A stretch of 64,000 nt of DNA, taken from contig JAISKH010000026.1 of NCBI GenBank assembly GCA_031261325.1, positions 1 through 64,000 on the forward strand, read 5' to 3'. Made by a program: the position numbers and the translations under genes. Positions within the stretch are counted from its first letter, which is position 1. Every line of letters starts with the position of its first letter. Shown piece after piece: positions 60,020 through 64,000 of the stretch. This DNA is from Oscillospiraceae bacterium. GTDB lineage: Bacteria; Bacillota; Clostridia; Oscillospirales; Oscillospiraceae. The notes beneath the pieces were generated by a model, which saw nothing but the letters and a program-made list of their open reading frames with translations, was not told where the DNA came from and ran no database searches.

Positions 60020-60835
60020 GTGGAACAGAATTTAGCTAACCTCAGGCTCGCGGTGTTGATTGACGCGGAGAACGTGCCGCGCAACTGCATAAAGAGCGTT
60101 ATGCAAGAGGTCGCGATTTACGGCACGCCGACTATCAAGCGCATTTACGGAGACTGGACGAACCCGTCAATCGCGGGGTGGAAGTACTCGCTGCTTGAAA
60201 ACGCGATTACGCCGATTCAGCAGTACAGCTACACGCAGGGCAAAAACTCGTCCGACAGCGCGATGATTATCGACGCGATGGACACGCTGTACACCGAAAA
60301 GACGGACGGATTCGTCATCGTGTCCAGCGACTCCGACTTCACGCGGCTCGCGATTCGCCTGCGCGAGGCGGGGCAGCGCGTTATCGGCATCGGCGAAAAG
60401 AAAACGCCAAGCCCGTTTATCGCGGCGTGCGACAAGTTTATTTACATTGAGATTATTCGCGCGAACTTTGAGGACGAGCGGCAGGAAGCCGCCGCGCTTC
60501 AATTGGAGACGCAAAGCGTGCAGCCAAAGCAGCTTGCGCAGCGCGAACGTCAGCATACGACACGTCCGCGCGGAGTGCATGTGCCGGACGACATTATTCA
60601 GCTTATCGCAGACTCGGTTTCCGACCTTTCGGACGACGGGGACGGCGTGTTCATGGGCGAGCTTGGCAACCTGATTCTGAAGAAGAAGCCGGACTTTGAC
60701 TGCCGCAACTACAATTACAACAGCCTGTCCGCGCTGATTAAATCGGTGGAGCGGTTCGATATTGACTTCCGCCAGACCTCAGACCCGAATATTAAGCACC
60801 CGTATGTAAAGGACAAAATGCGTGACAATGGGTAA
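60020..60835 (+). CDS. NYN domain ribonuclease-like protein with OST-HTH domain
   Basis: A 271-residue protein. Residues 8-150 are a NYN/PIN-like nuclease domain with the acidic residues in VLIDAENVP (Asp15), SSDSAMIIDAMD (Asp79) and FVIVSSDSDFTRLA. The C-terminal 85 residues are an OST-HTH/LOTUS domain (IQLIADSV, GDGVFMGELGNLILKKKPDFDCRNYNYNSLSALIKSV split across the fold), which binds RNA in known cases. GTG 60020 is 8 bases after AGGAG. The LabA-type arrangement suggests RNA cleavage or binding; target unknown. The next gene starts inside its 3' end. Confidence 0.93.
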   Translation: MEQNLANLRLAVLIDAENVPRNCIKSVMQEVAIYGTPTIKRIYGDWTNPSIAGWKYSLLENAITPIQQYSYTQGKNSSDSAMIIDAMDTLYTEKTDGFVIVSSDSDFTRLAIRLREAGQRVIGIGEKKTPSPFIAACDKFIYIEIIRANFEDERQEAAALQLETQSVQPKQLAQRERQHTTRPRGVHVPDDIIQLIADSVSDLSDDGDGVFMGELGNLILKKKPDFDCRNYNYNSLSALIKSVERFDIDFRQTSDPNIKHPYVKDKMRDNG

Positions 60836-61676
60836 GGAAAAGAAGAAAAAGCGACACCCGCTCCGCAACTTGTTCTTCTTTCTGGTCGCGGTGTGCGCGG
60901 TGCTGCTTTATGACAGCAACACGCGCATTGTTACGACGGAGTATCCGCTGCAATTCGACAATTTGCCCGCCGCGTTTGACGGGTTTCGTATTCTTGAACT
61001 TTCGGACGTGCACGCGTCGGTGTTCGGAGAGGACAACAAGAAGCTGACCGATGCGGTCAAAAGTGCCGCGCCCGATATAATCGCGGTGACGGGCGACCTT
61101 GTGGACTCAAAGGCGGACAATGAGCTTGCGGTCGTCCTGCCGCTGATGGAAAAGCTCGTCGAAATTGCACCCGTGTATTACGTGACGGGCAACCACGAGT
61201 GGGACAGCGGCATTATTCGCGAGCTTTTCACGGGGCTTGAGAGCGCGGGCGTTCACGTGCTGCGCAATCGGTCGGTAGAAATTGAGCGCGGCGGCGCGCG
61301 CATTGTGCTCATCGGGCTGGACGACCCGAACGGTCCCGCCGACATGATGAAGCCGGCGGAGGTTTTTGCGCGCGCACGGGAGCAATTCGGCGACGCGTTT
61401 ACTGTGACGCTTGTGCACCGCAACAGCTTTCTGCCGCTGCTGTCCGAGCTTGGCGCGGAGGTTGTGATTTGCGGGCACGCGCACGGCGGAATTGTCCGCC
61501 TGCCGTTTACGGACGGGCTTGTCGGACCGGCGCGCGAGTGGTTCCCGACGTTCACGAGTGGGGTGTATCGCGAGGGCGGAGCGGCGATGGTCGTTTCGCG
61601 CGGCGTCGGCAATCACACGGGTATGCCGCGATTTTTGAACAACCCGCATTTGCCGGTGGTCGTGCTCGGCAAATAA
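60822..61676 (+). CDS. Membrane-anchored metallophosphoesterase (YkuE-like)
   Basis: A 284-residue calcineurin-like phosphoesterase. A basic N-terminus (KKKKRHPLR) and one hydrophobic segment (NLFFFLVAVCAVLLY) anchor it, then all metal motifs follow: LSDVHAS, TGDLVDS, GNHEWD, a histidine in LVHRNSF and CGHAHGG. GTG 60822 is 8 bases after AAAGGA; ATG 60828 is further off. It overlaps the NYN stop. The related Bacillus YkuE is a wall-located phosphodiesterase; substrate here is unknown. Confidence 0.92.
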   Translation: MTMGKEKKKKRHPLRNLFFFLVAVCAVLLYDSNTRIVTTEYPLQFDNLPAAFDGFRILELSDVHASVFGEDNKKLTDAVKSAAPDIIAVTGDLVDSKADNELAVVLPLMEKLVEIAPVYYVTGNHEWDSGIIRELFTGLESAGVHVLRNRSVEIERGGARIVLIGLDDPNGPADMMKPAEVFARAREQFGDAFTVTLVHRNSFLPLLSELGAEVVICGHAHGGIVRLPFTDGLVGPAREWFPTFTSGVYREGGAAMVVSRGVGNHTGMPRFLNNPHLPVVVLGK

Positions 61677-61710
61677 CGACCGAATGTCGCTTTATTGGGA
61701 GTTGATTATA

Positions 61711-62826
61711 ATGATAGAATTTGACGGTTATAAGGTGAAAATTTTGGCGTTGAAGCCGACGCTTGAGAATTTGGGCGTTGCCCTGAAGCTCGCGGAAGCG
61801 GAGGCGGAGCTTGCGTCGCTAGAGGAAGAGAGCGCGGCGGACGGGTTTTGGAGCGACCTCGAACGCTCGCAAAAGGTCTTGCAGCGGACGAAGCAACTGC
61901 GCACAAAGCTTGACGGGTTCCGCAAGATGGCGGCGCAATGGGACGACCTGCTGACGCTCGTGCAGATGGCGCAGGAGGAGGACGACGCGTCGCTCCTGCC
62001 GGAGCTTGAGGACGAGTATTCCGGCTTTGAAAAGACGCTTGAGGAAGCGCGGCTTGCGACGTTGCTGTCGGGCGAGTACGACGGAATGAGCGCGATTTTG
62101 TCGTTCCACGCGGGCGCGGGCGGAACGGAAGCGCAGGATTGGGCGCAGATGCTGTACCGCATGTACACGCGCTGGGCGGAGCGGCACCGCATGAAGTACA
62201 AGCTGCTCGACTACCTCGACGGGGAGGAAGCGGGGCTGAAATCCGCGTCGATTGAGATTGACGGCGAGAACGCGTACGGGTACCTCAAGAGCGAGAGCGG
62301 GATTCACCGCCTTGTGCGCATTTCGCCGTTCGATTCGTCGGGGCGGCGGCACACGAGCTTCGCGGCGATTGAGGTCGCGCCGCTTATCAGCGACGATGTT
62401 GAGATTGAGATTCGCCCCGAGGACTTGAAGGTGGATACATACCGCTCAAGCGGCGCGGGCGGGCAGCACGTCAACAAGACGGAGAGCGCAATTCGCATAA
62501 CGCACGTCCCGACGGGCATCGTCGTTTCGTGTCAGGTGGAGCGCAGTCAGCACCAGAACCGCGAGGTTGCGATGCGTATGCTGCGCAGTAAGCTCGTTGA
62601 GATTAAGGAGCGCGAGCACCTTGACAAAATCAGCGACATAAAGGGCGAGCAGATGAAAATCGAGTGGGGCAGCCAGATTCGCAGCTATGTGTTCATGCCG
62701 TACACGCTGGCGAAGGACCACCGCACGGGTTTTGAAAACGGCAACATCAACGCCGTGATGGACGGCGACTTGGACGGGTTCATCAACGCGTATTTGAGCG
62801 ACCTTGCGGGTTCGCAGGACAAATAA
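61711..62826 (+). CDS. prfB: Peptide chain release factor 2
   Basis: A 371-residue factor that terminates translation at UGA and UAA. The stop-codon recognition tripeptide SPF lies at ~205-207 (ISPFDSSGRRHTSFA) and the catalytic GGQ at ~250-252 (GAGGQHVNKTESAIR). The gene is read in one frame; the usual RF2 programmed +1 frameshift with an early in-frame UGA is not seen. ATG 61711 gives the family N-terminus; a GGGAG lies upstream. A reading from 61684 would only add nine residues. Confidence 0.95.
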   Translation: MIEFDGYKVKILALKPTLENLGVALKLAEAEAELASLEEESAADGFWSDLERSQKVLQRTKQLRTKLDGFRKMAAQWDDLLTLVQMAQEEDDASLLPELEDEYSGFEKTLEEARLATLLSGEYDGMSAILSFHAGAGGTEAQDWAQMLYRMYTRWAERHRMKYKLLDYLDGEEAGLKSASIEIDGENAYGYLKSESGIHRLVRISPFDSSGRRHTSFAAIEVAPLISDDVEIEIRPEDLKVDTYRSSGAGGQHVNKTESAIRITHVPTGIVVSCQVERSQHQNREVAMRMLRSKLVEIKEREHLDKISDIKGEQMKIEWGSQIRSYVFMPYTLAKDHRTGFENGNINAVMDGDLDGFINAYLSDLAGSQDK

Positions 62827-62851
62827 CCGATTCGGTTTTAGCGGTAAGCAG

Positions 62852-62890
62852 AGAGTAAGACAAGGTTCGCTACGTCTTACTCTTTATTTT
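62852..62890 (+). terminator. prfB terminator
   Basis: Perfect 10-bp stem AGAGTAAGAC / GTCTTACTCT with a 12-base loop, followed by TTATTTT. Confidence 0.85.
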
Positions 62891-62916
62891 GCGGTTACGT
62901 GGCAACGGCGGCATGG

Positions 62917-62945
62917 TTGAATCTGGCGACGGCTTGTGATAGAAT
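62917..62945 (+). promoter_or_regulatory. AlkD-like gene promoter
   Basis: TTGAAT (62917-62922), 17-base spacer, TAGAAT (62940-62945), 35 bases before the ATG. Confidence 0.7.
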
Positions 62946-62980
62946 TGTGCGCAAGGCTGTGGCTTGAACGGAGGTAAATT

Positions 62981-63637
62981 ATGGATTACGCGGAGATTAT
63001 GAGGATTTACGAGGCGCACCCAAACCCCGCCGAAGCGGAGCGAATGAGCGCGTATATGCGCAATCAGTTCCAATATTTGGGCATTAAAACGCCGCTGCGA
63101 CGCGAGCTTTCAAAGGAGTTTTTGCGCGCCGCGAAGAAAGCGGAGGGCGTGGATTGGGCCTTCGTAAACGACTGTTGGGCAAACCAGTACAGGGAGCTGC
63201 AGTATTTGGCGGTTACATATCTGGACTGCGTAAAGGACAGGCTCACGCCGAACGACATTCCGCGCCTGAAAAAGCTTGTCGTAACCAAATCGTGGTGGGA
63301 CACGATTGACGGGTTGGACCGAATCGTCGGGCATGTTGCGCTCGGTTACGCGGAGGTGAACACTGTGCTGCTCGAATGGAGCGTTGACGACAATATTTGG
63401 CTGCGGCGCATCGCGATTGACCATCAGTTGCTGCGAAAAGAGCGGACGGACACGGCGTTGCTGGCGGAAATTATTGGAAATAACCTCGGGCAAACGGAGT
63501 TTTTTATCAACAAGGCTATCGGGTGGAGCTTGCGCGAGTACAGCAAGACGAACCCCGACTGGGTGCGCGATTTTATCGCGAGCCACAGAGACGGGCTTGC
63601 GCCGCTGTCAGTTCGCGAAGCGAGCAAGTATATTTGA
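62981..63637 (+). CDS. DNA alkylation repair protein (AlkD family)
   Basis: A 218-residue HEAT-like-repeat DNA glycosylase homologue. Family stretches are KSWWDTIDGLDRIVGH, WSVDDNIWLRRIAIDHQLL and FFINKAIGWSLREYSKTNPDWV, which include the Trp/Asp/Arg residues that in AlkD line the lesion pocket. GGAGG lies upstream of the ATG. It would remove alkylated purines (N3/N7). It precedes a methyltransferase gene by 20 bases. Confidence 0.95.
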   Translation: MDYAEIMRIYEAHPNPAEAERMSAYMRNQFQYLGIKTPLRRELSKEFLRAAKKAEGVDWAFVNDCWANQYRELQYLAVTYLDCVKDRLTPNDIPRLKKLVVTKSWWDTIDGLDRIVGHVALGYAEVNTVLLEWSVDDNIWLRRIAIDHQLLRKERTDTALLAEIIGNNLGQTEFFINKAIGWSLREYSKTNPDWVRDFIASHRDGLAPLSVREASKYI

Positions 63638-63657
63638 ACGCGGAGGTGATTGCGGAT

Positions 63658-64000
63658 ATGGATACAAATTGCGGTATAATGGGCGATGCCGGGCGGGCGC
63701 ACCGCGACGCGCTGATTGATTTCTGGCAAATCGGGCAAGGCTCCGCCGTGTTGGAAATTGGTTGCGGTCAGGGCGACACAACGGCGTCACTTGCCGTGCG
63801 CGTCGGTGCAAACGGCTTTGTGCACGCGGTTGATTGCGCCGCGCCCGATTACGGCGCGCCGGAAACGTTGGGGCAGGCGCGCGAGCGGTTGCTGAAGTCC
63901 GACGTCGGCGGGCGGATTAAGATGGATTTTCAAACCGACGTGCTGTCGCCAGAGTTTTTGCCGACGCGCGACTGCTACGACTATGCGGTGCTGTCGCATT
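63658..64000 (+). CDS. Class I SAM-dependent methyltransferase (3' partial)
   Basis: Open from ATG 63658 to the window edge (114 codons). The SAM-binding motif I is VLEIGCGQGDTTASLA, followed by an acidic strand end VHAVDCAAPDYG. GGAGG lies 11 bases before the ATG. Probably continues the alkD operon; substrate cannot be told. Confidence 0.85.
   Translation, partial: MDTNCGIMGDAGRAHRDALIDFWQIGQGSAVLEIGCGQGDTTASLAVRVGANGFVHAVDCAAPDYGAPETLGQARERLLKSDVGGRIKMDFQTDVLSPEFLPTRDCYDYAVLSH

Overview
The window looks like chromosomal DNA from a fairly GC-rich member of the Clostridia (Bacillota), possibly an uncultured gut or rumen lineage. I infer this from class 1B dihydroorotate dehydrogenase (PyrD with PyrK), Shine-Dalgarno starts with many GTG/TTG codons, tight ATGA/GTGA overlaps, S-layer-homology surface anchoring, lipoprotein ABC importers with Lgt, YmfF/YmfH-like M16 proteins, and a thioredoxin-reductase-like flavoprotein of the kind known from clostridia. 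No rRNA, IS element, phage module or CRISPR array was seen.

Layout. 1-4.4 kb: two ABC importers (polar amino acid type and MetNI type) in one operon with a single lipoprotein that fuses both kinds of substrate-binding domain. 4.4-6.1 kb: glutaminyl-tRNA synthetase (minus). 6.2-11.6 kb: flavoprotein lacking NADPH motifs, then a tightly overlapping run of pyrK, pyrD, a histidine phosphatase-GNAT fusion and a YgiQ-type radical SAM protein. 11.7-12.5 kb: one AT-rich gene that looks foreign. 12.5-15.6 kb: dCMP deaminase, ferredoxin-type aldo/keto reductase, acyltransferase with a zinc ribbon. 15.8-17.8 kb: pyrimidine nucleoside salvage operon (deoC, uridine phosphorylase, upp). 18-25.2 kb: a 2418-residue cyclic beta-glucan synthase-like enzyme. 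25.3-29.1 kb: M16 pair, lgt and a small coiled-coil protein. 29.2 kb: tRNA-Gly(CCC).

29.3-31.4 kb: accessory region with decayed-looking DNA, two paralogous Cys-rich proteins and an acetyltransferase. 31.5-36 kb: XRE regulator, then a PhoB-type two-component system and an ABC-2 exporter, whose promoters share the same 11-bp direct-repeat operator layout. 36-44 kb: a ~1980-residue SLH/C-type-lectin surface protein diverging from a secreted transglutaminase-like protein. 44-48 kb: FAD oxidoreductase and an amino acid ABC importer behind a promoter with an immediate terminator. 48-51.4 kb: a FIST sensor and hybrid histidine kinase pair (NosP/NahK-like layout). 51.5-54.4 kb: a compact restriction-modification locus. 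54.7-56.1 kb: MarR regulator and esterase. 56.2-59.7 kb: heterodimeric ABC exporter. 60-64 kb: NYN/OST-HTH protein, phosphoesterase, prfB, AlkD-like glycosylase and the start of a methyltransferase.

The observations I consider most worth pursuing are a HIP1-like iterated palindrome (RACCGNNNCGGTY), mostly read in one codon frame as Thr-x-Ser/Thr-Val; the four- and two-copy 11-bp operators linking the two-component system to its exporter; the fused dual binding protein; the Cys-rich paralog pair; and the methyltransferase with a nuclease-like C-terminal half next to a small PD-(D/E)XK protein.
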